From the NCBI GenBank assembly GCA_918026815.1, contig CAKJVC010000007.1, positions 1 to 12,750 of the forward strand: a stretch of 12,750 nucleotides of DNA, in the 5' to 3' direction. The DNA comes from Chalara sp. BL73 (taxonomy: Eukaryota > Ascomycota > Leotiomycetes > Helotiales). The notes below the pieces were generated by a model, which did not search any database, was not told where the DNA came from, and saw only the letters and a list, made by a program, of their open reading frames with translations. The translations under genes and the position numbers were made by a program. The stretch's first letter is position 1. Each line of letters opens with the position of its first letter. Of the stretch, positions 1-6,747 are shown in pieces.

Positions 1-7
1 TATCGTC

Positions 8-504
8 TGTAACAGCCAGAGCCGGTTAGAGACGGATAGGAGCTCAAGGCCGGCATGCTCCACCTCTGAACAGCCACAGGCGTACAGCTACAGCAGCCAC
101 CAGCATGCAGCTACAGCAGCCACAGGCATACAGCTACAGCAGCCACAGGCATACAACTACAGCAGCTATAAGGCATACAGCTACAGCAGCTACCAGCATG
201 CAGCTACAGCCGCCACAGGCATACAGCTAGCAGCCATACAGCTACAGCAGCTACAGGCTCAGCTACAGCAGCCACAGGCTGACAGCTACAGCAGGCACAC
301 AGCTACAGCAGCTACAGGCTGACAGCTACAGCACAGTTGAAAGGATATAAGGAACAGCTAGAGCTTTCAGGAGGAAAGCAAGCTTGAGTTTATCTGTTAG
401 ACGGACAAGCATACTTTTGATATCAATACATCACTATTTCTATTGCAGTCACGTGTTCTTACCTGTTATATTGCAATCCCTCCTGTTGCCCTCTATTTGT
501 TACA
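8..504 (+). mobile_element. LTR of family A (longer copy), nested
   Basis: This 497-bp segment begins TGTAACAGCC and ends TTTGTTACA, giving the TG...CA ends and 7-bp terminal inverted repeats typical of retrotransposon LTRs. It is nearly identical outside its minisatellite to the copy at 3463-3836, whose 5-bp target duplication supports the LTR reading. A TATA-like GATATAAG lies near 344-351, downstream of the minisatellite, where an LTR promoter would be. No gag or pol coding sequence adjoins it, so it is probably a solo LTR. The copia or gypsy class cannot be told from the LTR alone. Both flanks look like pieces of an inverted LTR-A. Confidence 0.75.
71..336. repeat. minisatellite, about 12 units of CAGCTACAGCAGCCACAGG
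   Basis: About twelve degenerate units of roughly 15-24 bp, each starting CAGCTACAGCAG and usually ending in CAGGCATA or a variant, fill the 5' half of LTR-A. The shorter LTR-A copy at 3463 has about six units, so the array has expanded or contracted between copies. It has no conserved repeat plus unique spacer pattern, so it is not a CRISPR array. Confidence 0.9.
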
Positions 505-532
505 CTGTCTCTAACCGGCTCTGGCTGTTACA
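505..532 (-). mobile_element. 5' end of an inverted LTR-A, split by the LTR-A at 8-504
   Basis: Read on the minus strand this segment starts TGTAACAGCCAGAGCCGG and matches the first 28 bp of LTR-A at 27 positions. Bases 507-532 are a perfect 26-bp inverted copy of 8-33. The next bases of an inverted LTR-A would read TATCC then GTC on the plus strand, and the first seven bases of the window are TATCGTC. The simplest reading is that the plus-strand LTR-A inserted 28 bp into an older minus-strand LTR-A, with a degraded CCGTC target duplication (TCGTC at 3-7, CTGTC at 505-509). The rest of the inverted copy would lie left of the window. Confidence 0.65.
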
Positions 533-620
533 CCTGTATAACAATTGACAGCGTTTACACTTTTATTTATTTTTCTTAAAATCCACGAATCGAGATTTTT
601 GTTTGTTTTAAGTTGTTACA
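533..620 (+). mobile_element. 3' end of an LTR of family B, transition-mutated
   Basis: This segment aligns along its length with the last 88 bp or so of the solo LTR-B at 12418-12662: ATAACAATT, then ACACTTTT, then ATCGAGAT, ending GTTGTTACA. Nearly all differences are C-to-T or G-to-A, for example CCCTG becoming TTTTG, a pattern like repeat-induced point mutation. The 5' part of this LTR is not visible because LTR-A sequence adjoins it at 532. Confidence 0.7.
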
Positions 621-741
621 GTAGTGTAAGTCTTTGTATTTGACTTTATTTTATTTCAATTTCTATTGCAATTTATGAACTCCGTACGCTTTTGCAGTTT
701 CAGGTGCTAGTCACATGATCATAACTACATACAAATGGCTA
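621..741. other. AT-rich spacer downstream of the MULE gene
   Basis: I see no gene, tRNA or clear terminal inverted repeat here. It separates the LTR-B end from the stop codon of the MULE transposase and could contain that element's 3' untranslated region and right terminus. Confidence 0.5.
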
Positions 742-2644
742 CTAACAGTTATCGTCGCTGTCGCTATCACAAGGTTCCCCTAGTTCAACAATTACATCTA
801 CTTTTTCCATTACTTGTATGCCCAATTCTTGATCAAGGCGTTGTGCCTCTTCTTCTTGTTCTTCATCATCCAGCTCCAATTGTTCTTCTTCGTCGTCGAC
901 TTCCTCGTTGTCGACTTCCTCGTTGTCGACTTCTTGAAGCCAATCAAAAGCTCGTTGTCGACGTCCATTTGAAACTGGCTGACTTGTACAACTACGTCGA
1001 TTATGACCCCAATCGAAGCAATTACTGCAACGCGTTTGCTTTTTGTTCCAGTTGCCTTTGCGTATACGTCTAGTTCGTGGCCGACCTGCTCCTTTGCGTA
1101 AAACAGGTGGCTTGATTGAATTATCAGAAGAAAGGTTTTCGATCGATACTGGCAGTAATATATGGCGGTAAGTCTTTTGTATTCTCTTGTAGTATACAAA
1201 TCTTCAAAGTATTGAATTGAGTCGATTTGCAGCACTCTTGCAGCTGCAATAGCGTGAGAACAAGGCGATTGATACTCCCAGAAGTCTTGACAGTCGCACG
1301 ACTTTTGATCTAAAATAACTACCCATTTTCGACCCGTATCAGGATCTTCAACTTGAGCAATATTCTCATTTGTAGAGTATACTCGATATCGACGAGAAGC
1401 TTGAAAACGACTTCCAAATTTAGCCATAGGCACGTCAGCGAGTTGATCGGATTTGCTAGTTGTTGATCGCCTTTCGAACCATATTTTAGTCACTGAAAGG
1501 TATATACCATCTAGCATTTGAAGAAAAGGCATACGCCGATAGTCGTCCCAGCTAGAATTTAAGGATTCAACAATATTAGAAGTATCATGGCCAAATCGAG
1601 GATATTGTGAGTAAGCTCTAGTCCACAGCTTGTTGTCGATATTGCAAAGATAATCAAAAGCGTCAGTACTAACTTCTTTCAATTTCGCCATTTCATTTTC
1701 GTACAATTGCGGCGTTTTAGCTCTACACGCTTTCCAAAACAAAGGCCGTACTTTATTGCCATATCTTTGCTGTAAATTGTCTGCAATATGCTGACAACAG
1801 TAAAGATGAATTGCTTGAGGATACTCTTCTTCGACTGCTTTTGCCATTCCTTTCTCACGATCAGAAATAAAAGTATGCTGCGCCAGCAAAGTAACAGGGA
1901 AAGCAAGCTTCAAGTAACGTAAAACCAGCTCCACCAGTGATATTCTTCAATAGGTACTAATGCCCAGGCTAAAGGCGTTACCTTGTCGTTTGCATCGATT
2001 CCACAGCAAATCAATAATATCATACGATACCGAGACTTTGTATGAGTACCGTCGATAGCATAAAACTGGCGAAGGCGCTTTGTAGCCGATCGACAAGGAG
2101 CTGGAGCAAAAACGCCGCTTGAAATACACCATTTGCTTGAGTTTCCAAAACAGCGTAATTATTTGAATCTACAGCTTTGAACTTTTCGATATACGCCGGA
2201 AGCAAAGCAAACGATTGAGTTTCGTCACCATACATTTCTTCGAGAATAGCTTGTTTTACGCGGTAAGCCTGAAGATAAGGAATCTTGTTATAGTACTGAA
2301 GGCGCTCAATTGACTGGATTTGCTTTGGAGTGATTTTAGGATTATCAACAACCGCAGCACGATAGTGAGGTATCATATACCCTAAACTATTCATATTCGA
2401 TGCTCGAAATGACTTGCAGGAGAGCAAGTATGAGGCTTTAAGTGAGTTATATGAACACCTTTCTTTTAGAATCACTAGCTCTAATTCGGAACTTGCAAGA
2501 TCGAAGCGTACAGCATACAATATCGAAGCGCGTTTTATCTGAATAGGCTGTTTTCCATGATTCGGAAGCGCTTGAAACGTAGAATTTAATAGCTTCTTTT
2601 GCTGAAGATATATTAGGAAAAGTAAAGCCTATTTGAAGAGTCAT
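742..2644 (-). pseudogene. MULE (Mutator-like) transposase, frameshifted
   Basis: This is a DDE transposase of the fungal MULE superfamily, which cuts and pastes its own element in the nucleus. Read with frame changes it is nearly full length, about 630 codons. The N-terminus at 2644 has a FAR1/MuDR-like zinc-binding region (SWKTAYSDKTRFDIVC, SCKFRIRAS, then HTC in a shifted frame). The MULE core follows: AIDGTH (Asp codon 2051-2053), FISDREKG (Asp 1860-1862), YCCQHIADN and NIVESLNS (Glu 1566-1568). After it come a SWIM finger (CDCQDFWEYQSPCSHA) and, in another frame, a CCHC zinc knuckle CSNCFDWGHNRRSC (988-1029) and an acidic tail ending at the stop at 742-744. Frame changes lie near 2455, 2395, 2116, 1920 and 1172, all apparently 1-nt indels. 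Catalytic residues are all still present. I found no terminal inverted repeats. Confidence 0.92.
895..939. repeat. 15-bp tandem repeat in the MULE acidic tail
   Basis: Three near-identical 15-bp units beginning GTCGACTTC start at 895, 910 and 925. On the minus strand, in the original reading frame, they encode repeats of EVDNE in the acidic tail of the transposase. In the frame that is currently open they instead encode basic KSTTR repeats, which is a sign that the frame was lost upstream at about 1172. Confidence 0.85.
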
Positions 2645-2768
2645 ATTGATCGAAACAACAAATAATCAAAATGTACAAAAGTTAAAAATACGTGGGATTG
2701 TTTGAATTTAAAGCTTTGTGGGTCAGGTGCGTTAGTTAGTCTTGGCATGAAATAATGAGTATTTCAGA
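2645..2768. other. upstream region of the MULE gene
   Basis: AT-rich non-coding sequence between the MULE start codon and the inverted-repeat cluster. It should hold the promoter and left end of the MULE element, but no inverted partner was found in 621-741, so the element borders remain undefined. Confidence 0.4.
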
Positions 2769-2933
2769 AATATCTCAAATACCATCATTTTTTTGGTGTC
2801 TATCTGAAATACCATTATTTTTTGGCCTCTATCTGAAATACCATTGTTTTAAAAAGGTGGTATGGCCAGATAGAGGTCAAATAAAAGATGGTATTTCAGA
2901 AATATCGGCACTTTTGATGGTATTTGAGATATT
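2769..2933. repeat. inverted-repeat cluster, possible transposon end or foldback MITE
   Basis: A perfect 18-bp inverted repeat, AATATCTCAAATACCATC, sits at 2769-2786 and inverted at 2916-2933. Between its arms the 16-bp motif TATCTGAAATACCATT occurs exactly at 2801-2816 and 2830-2845. Related copies occur inverted near 2862-2880 (AGATAGAGGTC) and at 2887-2905 (GATGGTATTTCAGAAATAT). Such clustered direct and inverted motifs resemble the repeat-rich ends of fungal pogo elements or a foldback MITE. The cluster directly follows the truncated pogo coding sequence, which suggests it is that element's 3' end, brought close by an internal deletion, or a separate insertion in it. Confidence 0.7.
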
Positions 2934-2941
2934 AACCGTAG

Positions 2942-3145
2942 TTTCAAATACTTTTCGAGAGCGTTCTCTTCCGAAGGGGTAAGGTATTGTTGGCTCTGGG
3001 CCTTCTCTTCTTTCGAGCGTCGGCCCTGTGCGCGATGATGGAGGGTAGAAAGAGGGACGTTCTTATTTTTGGAAAGAGCCTCATACGTACGAGGCTCTTC
3101 CGGCAGTGGGCTCTCTGCAAGAGCCTCACTGGCGCGGTCCCTCAT
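2942..3145 (-). pseudogene. pogo/Fot-type transposase, N-terminal remnant
   Basis: Translation from the ATG at 3143-3145 gives MRDRASEALAESPLPEEPRT, then an HTH-psq-like segment (VPLSTLHHRAQGRRSKEEKAQ) and the start of the CENP-B-type HTH (YLTPSEENALEKYLKL). It closely parallels the N-terminus of the longer pogo relic at 9359-11171, so the two belong to the same or a sister family. Homology stops near 2942, where the reading frame runs into the inverted-repeat cluster. The rest of the DNA-binding region and the whole DDE domain are missing. An in-frame upstream start cannot be excluded: MDESDSIATV can be read about 45 bp upstream in another frame. The product could at most bind DNA; it cannot catalyse transposition. 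Confidence 0.8.
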
Positions 3146-3457
3146 GGTAACATTGGTGGGACGGTGGCAATGGAATCTGATTCATCCATATTGATGCATC
3201 ACGAACGATTGAGGCGTCGAAGGTGCATACGTGGCTTCTGTAGAAGCTTCTAGAATAACGACACACTTTACGGAACTCAGGACTATTACAAGTAAAAATA
3301 ATTAGCATGGCTGTAAATATGAAATTGTGGCACGCTAAGTCTGTAAATATTTGGCGAGACACTTGGCGTTCCGCCCTTTATATTCCGGATAAACTCGGAA
3401 CCTAAGTTTTTATGTGCTCTAAAGCTTGTAAAGCTTAATAAAATATCTTCTTATTAT
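3146..3457. other. non-coding stretch upstream of the pogo remnant
   Basis: No recognisable coding sequence. The part next to 3145 is probably the 5' leader of the pogo remnant. The part near 3400-3457 is AT-rich and forms the target of the LTR-A insertion. I searched for an inverted partner of the 2769-2933 repeats here and did not find one. Confidence 0.4.
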
Positions 3458-3841
3458 AAAGCTGTAACAGCCAGAGCCGGTTATAGACGGATAGGAGCTC
3501 AAGGGCCGCAATCGGCATGCTCCACCTCTGAGCAGCCACAGGCGTACAGCTACAGCAGCCACAGGCATACAGCTACAGCAGGCATACAGCTACAGCAGCC
3601 ACCGGCGTACAGCTACAGCAGGCATACAGCTACGGCAGCCACAGGCATACAGCTACAGCACCACTGGAAGGATATAAGGAACAGCTAGAGCTTTCAGGAG
3701 GAAAGCAAGCTTGAGTTTATCTGCTAGACTGACAAGCATACTTTTGATATCAATACATCACTGTTTCTATGACATTGCAGTCACGTGTTCTTACCTGTTA
3801 TATTGCAATCCCTTCTGTTGCCCTCTATTTGTTACAAAAGC
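3458..3841 (+). mobile_element. solo LTR of family A with 5-bp target duplications
   Basis: The LTR occupies 3463-3836 (374 bp), begins TGTAACAGCC and ends TTTGTTACA. It is flanked by a perfect 5-bp direct repeat, AAAGC, at 3458-3462 and 3837-3841. Such 5-bp duplications with TG...CA ends are the hallmark of LTR retrotransposon integration followed by loss of the internal region. A TATA-like GATATAAG is at 3671-3678. The body downstream of the minisatellite is nearly identical to the copy at 8-504 and shows little sign of RIP, so both insertions look fairly young. It split the AT-rich sequence joining 3457 and 3842. Confidence 0.85.
3533..3660. repeat. minisatellite in solo LTR-A, about 6 units
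   Basis: The same CAGCTACAGCAG-based units as at 71-336, but only about six of them. They account for most of the length difference between the two LTR-A copies (374 versus 497 bp). Confidence 0.88.
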
Positions 3842-3892
3842 TTCCGTTTTGAAGTCCCGAGAACTCAATCCAAGCTAACAGTCGTGATGTAG

Positions 3893-4009
3893 CAGGGGGG
3901 AACAGCGAAAGTGGTTATCGATGCCGTGGACGGGAACCTCGATGACATAACCAAGACTGCGATAATTTTCTATTAAAGATTGATTCTGATTTAAGAAATA
4001 ACTAAAGAA
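3893..4009 (+). repeat. 117-bp segment, right-facing arm of a convergent pair
   Basis: The segment starts with CAGGGGGGAACAGC (3893-3906) and ends with AAATAACTAAAGAA (3996-4009). Both 14-mers occur exactly, inverted, at the ends of 4175-4291, which has the same length. By eye the first 48 bases between the 14-mers match at roughly 56%, less further on. Read from 3893 it encodes QGGTAKVVIDAVDGNLDD..., stopping at about 3975; the inverted arm encodes a similar peptide (QGGTAEAAISAMLGKIDS). The arm is preceded by GCTAACAG...TAG, which looks like a fungal intron branch point and acceptor. I do not recognise the peptide. Confidence 0.6.
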
Positions 4010-4063
4010 CAATATTTAACTAACTATAAATCCAGATATGTGTGTGGAAGATATTTAGTACCC

Positions 4064-4110
4064 TAACGTCCGTCCCTGCGTGCTGAGACGCACCCTGTCA
4101 CGAGACAAAT
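4064..4110 (-). repeat. repeat C, copy 1
   Basis: On the minus strand this reads GTGACAGGGTGCGTC, then CAGCACGCAGGGACGGACG, ending TTA. Matching sequences occur on the plus strand at 12085-12126, 12151-12181 and 12235-12281. It lies at the centre of the convergent 117-bp pair (midpoint 4092). The family and function are unknown to me. Confidence 0.75.
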
Positions 4111-4174
4111 CAATAGTTTAGCAATCATAACTTTTTTCTCAGCAAGTATACGAAGTTATTGTTATAAAGTTACC

Positions 4175-4345
4175 TTCTTTAGTTATTTATCCTTTTAGGT
4201 CTACCTTAATAATAAGAAAAGGACTATATTTGATCATACTGTCGATCTTTCCAAGCATGGCACTAATCGCCGCTTCGGCTGTTCCCCCCTGTTTAAACGC
4301 ATCTATCAAAGTCTCTTTAAAATTCGGAGCACTTAGGGAAAGGTC
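4175..4345 (-). other. inverted 117-bp arm (4175-4291) within a short open segment, unknown peptide
   Basis: On the minus strand a frame is open from 4345 to the stop at 4187-4189, 52 codons without a start ATG. It reads DLSLSAPNFKETLIDAFKQG and continues through GGTAEAAISAMLGKIDSMIK to a stop. The part from 4291 down corresponds to the plus-strand arm at 3893-4009 in both DNA and peptide (identical at about 10 of the first 22 residues). The open segment is preceded by TTTTAG, so it could be the last exon of a gene or gene fragment. I do not recognise the protein and assign no function. Confidence 0.35.
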
Positions 4346-5044
4346 CTAAAACAAAAGAATATGACTCCAAATTTCGAAGACGCTCAAAAAGGAAATGATG
4401 AAGTCCGAGAGTTACTCCGGGGGAGGCAAAGGGGCATAAAACGCCACATTTTTTAGCATCAGATTTAGTACTAATTAGCGAGCATTAGTATAAATTAGCC
4501 TGATCAAAGAATACCGTAGAATTAAAGCCTCAGGCATGAAGACTTGGTTGTGGCTGAAGCTGAGGAAACTTCTCCTGAGGCTGGCGGGCGCAAACTTTCA
4601 CATGATACCGGCCGCCCGAGCTGCACGAGGAAGATTTTTGCAAGTAGCATGTGATCATGATAAAGGAGCACTGATCTTGATCAAGCCTCCGAGATTTGCA
4701 GATTTTCCCGTATACCTCATACCTCTATCAATAGGCCATTTCATGTGGGCATCAAAATAGCTTGACTATCCAATCTAATATGTGCGAATATATCAAACAC
4801 TCATTCTATCATACAAAGTGCAGGAAACCAGATGGCAGACACATCAATGAGGAGTATAGCATAAAGGAATGCGATAAGGCAAAAGCTAATGGAACATACT
4901 GCCCTAAGATCGCAGCTGCCAATGACCAAACCGGCGGACAAGTCACATTTGGGTCTTCTAAACGGCGTGGCACTGTCCCATGTGTCCGCCTATTATTGAA
5001 GTAGCTGGCACTCCACGCTCGTACTCCCAAAATCCCAACTTAGA
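4346..5044. other. no recognisable gene
   Basis: Short open frames exist at 4536-4760 and 4762-5004 on the plus strand, but their translations have no domain, motif or compositional bias that I can support. An imperfect direct repeat (TTAGTACTAATTAGC and TTAGTATAAATTAGC) lies around 4467-4497. The sequence near 5044 may still contain remains of the FAD gene's 3' part, but I could not follow them. Confidence 0.4.
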
Positions 5045-5829
5045 CTAACTCCTTGATAGTATTCCTGAGGTTCTGATCCAGCAAATCGTTGGAAGGGCAA
5101 TGGCCAATGCAATACCAATGATTCGACAGTGTTCAAAATATGTTTCGTGTTTGACAGGAGAAAGTTTGGTTTTGGCTACTGTTTGAAATGAGTAGCAATA
5201 TAGAGTCATAATGTCAGAGAACTTGGCGAGCAGCTCGTCGGGAACCTCCGTGGGGAAGTTAGCGAACGATGGAAGGATCATGTCTTCGTACTTGGCCGTA
5301 ACGTTGAGATACCTCGTAAGTGCTGCAGTCACATCTGCGGAAGCCGGGCTCTGATATCCCGCCAGTACCTTCCCTAGTAGCAAAGTCGATGTTTGAGGTA
5401 TTCTAACTTGGCGGACGCATTAGGAACGAGTGAGATGTTGAACCGGGCGAAAAAGTCCTTTGCACCGTTGTATTCAGTGTAGCTGTTGACGCCGTAGTCA
5501 TACGGCTTTCCCGAGACTGGGTCCATATAAGTCTCGACATGACCGCCCTATAGAGATTGTTATCTCTGGATTCAAGCAGACCGAGAATTGGGAAGGAAAT
5601 ATAGCTGACGATATACATACTAGATTAACTTATCCTGCTTCTCGATTATGATGATGCTCTTGTTGAAATCCTCTCGGAGTCTCACAGCAGCATGTGAGCC
5701 CGATGCTCCTCCACCAAGAATAGCCACATCTTTATAGATGATGCGAGGTGCTCGAATAGTAGCGATCGTAACTGAGACAAAAGAGAAGATGCAAGTGAGC
5801 TGTACAAAGAAAGACCTAATAAATGCCAT
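5045..5829 (-). pseudogene. FAD-dependent amine-oxidase-like flavoprotein, broken and 3'-truncated
   Basis: From the ATG at 5827-5829 the protein opens with a likely secretion signal (MAFIRSFFVQLTCIFSF...) and then a Rossmann FAD-binding motif, DVAILGGGASGSHAA, ending in the acidic IIIIEKQDKL. Sequence continues after an intron-like gap (acceptor CTATAG ending at 5548) with GGHVETYMDPVSGKPYDYG, the expected second half of the FAD-binding region. No proper donor in phase is visible: GTTAAT at 5629 and GTATGT at 5620 both give the wrong frame. Further frame changes lie near 5389 and 5370, before GYQSPASADVTAALTRYLNV. Recognisable similarity fades after about 5210. The family is usually 500 residues or more, so more than half is missing. 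It resembles secreted or endomembrane fungal oxidases of the beta-cyclopiazonate-dehydrogenase-like group; the substrate is unknown. Confidence 0.75.
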
Positions 5830-6747
5830 GATAATTGATGTATATTCCTTTTCAAACCCAACAAGATTGACGTAGTTGGCTTCCAGGTAGCAATTGTATG
5901 TGAAGTACTATTTCGCCAATGAGAAATCGATAGGGAAGCTATGAATATTGGTGTGCCCAGAAGATACCCTCAATCGCAAAAATCCCTGAGGATTTTAAGC
6001 TATCTGGCGGCGGCATAGATATTTTGAGAACCAAGTGGTGCACATTGGAGGCAATGATTTTCGTCTTTGACGTACAAGATATAATAATATTGATTGAAGC
6101 CTCCCCTGCGACCTTGTTTGGTAAAAAAGCCCCACCTTCTGCAACCTTACCGCTCTTCCCCAGTTGCTGCAACCCCTCCTCGAAGATCCTTGAGGCTAAA
6201 GAGGAATCACCCTCTCAGGTTAGGATCCGCTGACGGCTCGTACGGTAGTGGCTTATCAGCACAGTCAGCACCCGCGCTTGACCTTTGTTGGTATATGAAA
6301 GTCCTTAGTCCGTATAAAACTAAAGAGCCCACTGCATGCCAAGTGACTAGCTACCCAAAGCATCTGAGTTAAGGAAGTAACTCTCCATATAAATGTATAT
6401 GGAATGTACTCGTCGAGTAGGTTATATGATAGTTCCGGAACAAAGGATACCCCAGTAATGGTCCAGCTGGCCAAGTCAAGCCTACTCCAGGATATCCAAC
6501 GAGTTACTGCGTGTGTGACTTTTGAGATGAAGGAGCAGCATTCGAGGATCGAGTCTACCACTCGCTGAACCTAACAAGCTAAGAAGAAGCTTTTGAGACT
6601 GTTAAAAAGCAGCTACCTCGCGGTTCCTTGAATAAAAGTCGCCAGAGTCCTTCTATTGCTGCTAGGCTGATCAGCTTCGCATTTCTTTTTTTCCCCTCTC
6701 ATTCATATCAAGATAGCAATAATAACAACGATCAGGATACAAGAAGG
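5830..6747. other. intergenic stretch, no recognised gene
   Basis: The part next to 5830 would be the promoter of the FAD relic, and the part next to 6747 the 3' flank of the HET gene. Minus-strand frames at 5939-6172 and 6265-6561 and plus-strand frames at 6024-6233 and 6094-6372 are open, but I recognise nothing in their translations. They overlap one another on opposite strands, so most are chance. Confidence 0.4.

Noticed and set aside
71..336. CRISPR-like array
   Set aside because: The units are contiguous and degenerate with no unique spacers, and the context is fungal.
8..532. DNA transposon with 26-bp terminal inverted repeats
   Set aside because: The related copy at 3463-3836 ends at the inner TGTTACA with a perfect AAAGC duplication, and no duplication flanks 8-532. 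Nested LTRs explain the 26-bp repeat better.
735..1073. Plus-strand protein-like open frame
   Set aside because: It is antisense to the MULE tail and its leucine/arginine-rich composition is a by-product of the minus-strand coding repeats.
742..2768. Terminal inverted repeats of the MULE element
   Set aside because: I compared 534-741 with 2645-2768 and found no inverted match. The LTR-B end at 533-620 is oriented outward to the left, so it cannot be the MULE terminus.
4536..5004. Two adjacent short plus-strand genes
   Set aside because: No motif, domain or recognisable composition; lengths of 74-80 codons are within chance expectation.
6265..6561. A 98-codon minus-strand gene downstream of the HET gene
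   Set aside because: No recognisable domain; it is overlapped on the other strand by another open frame, and there is no support for splicing or a longer protein.
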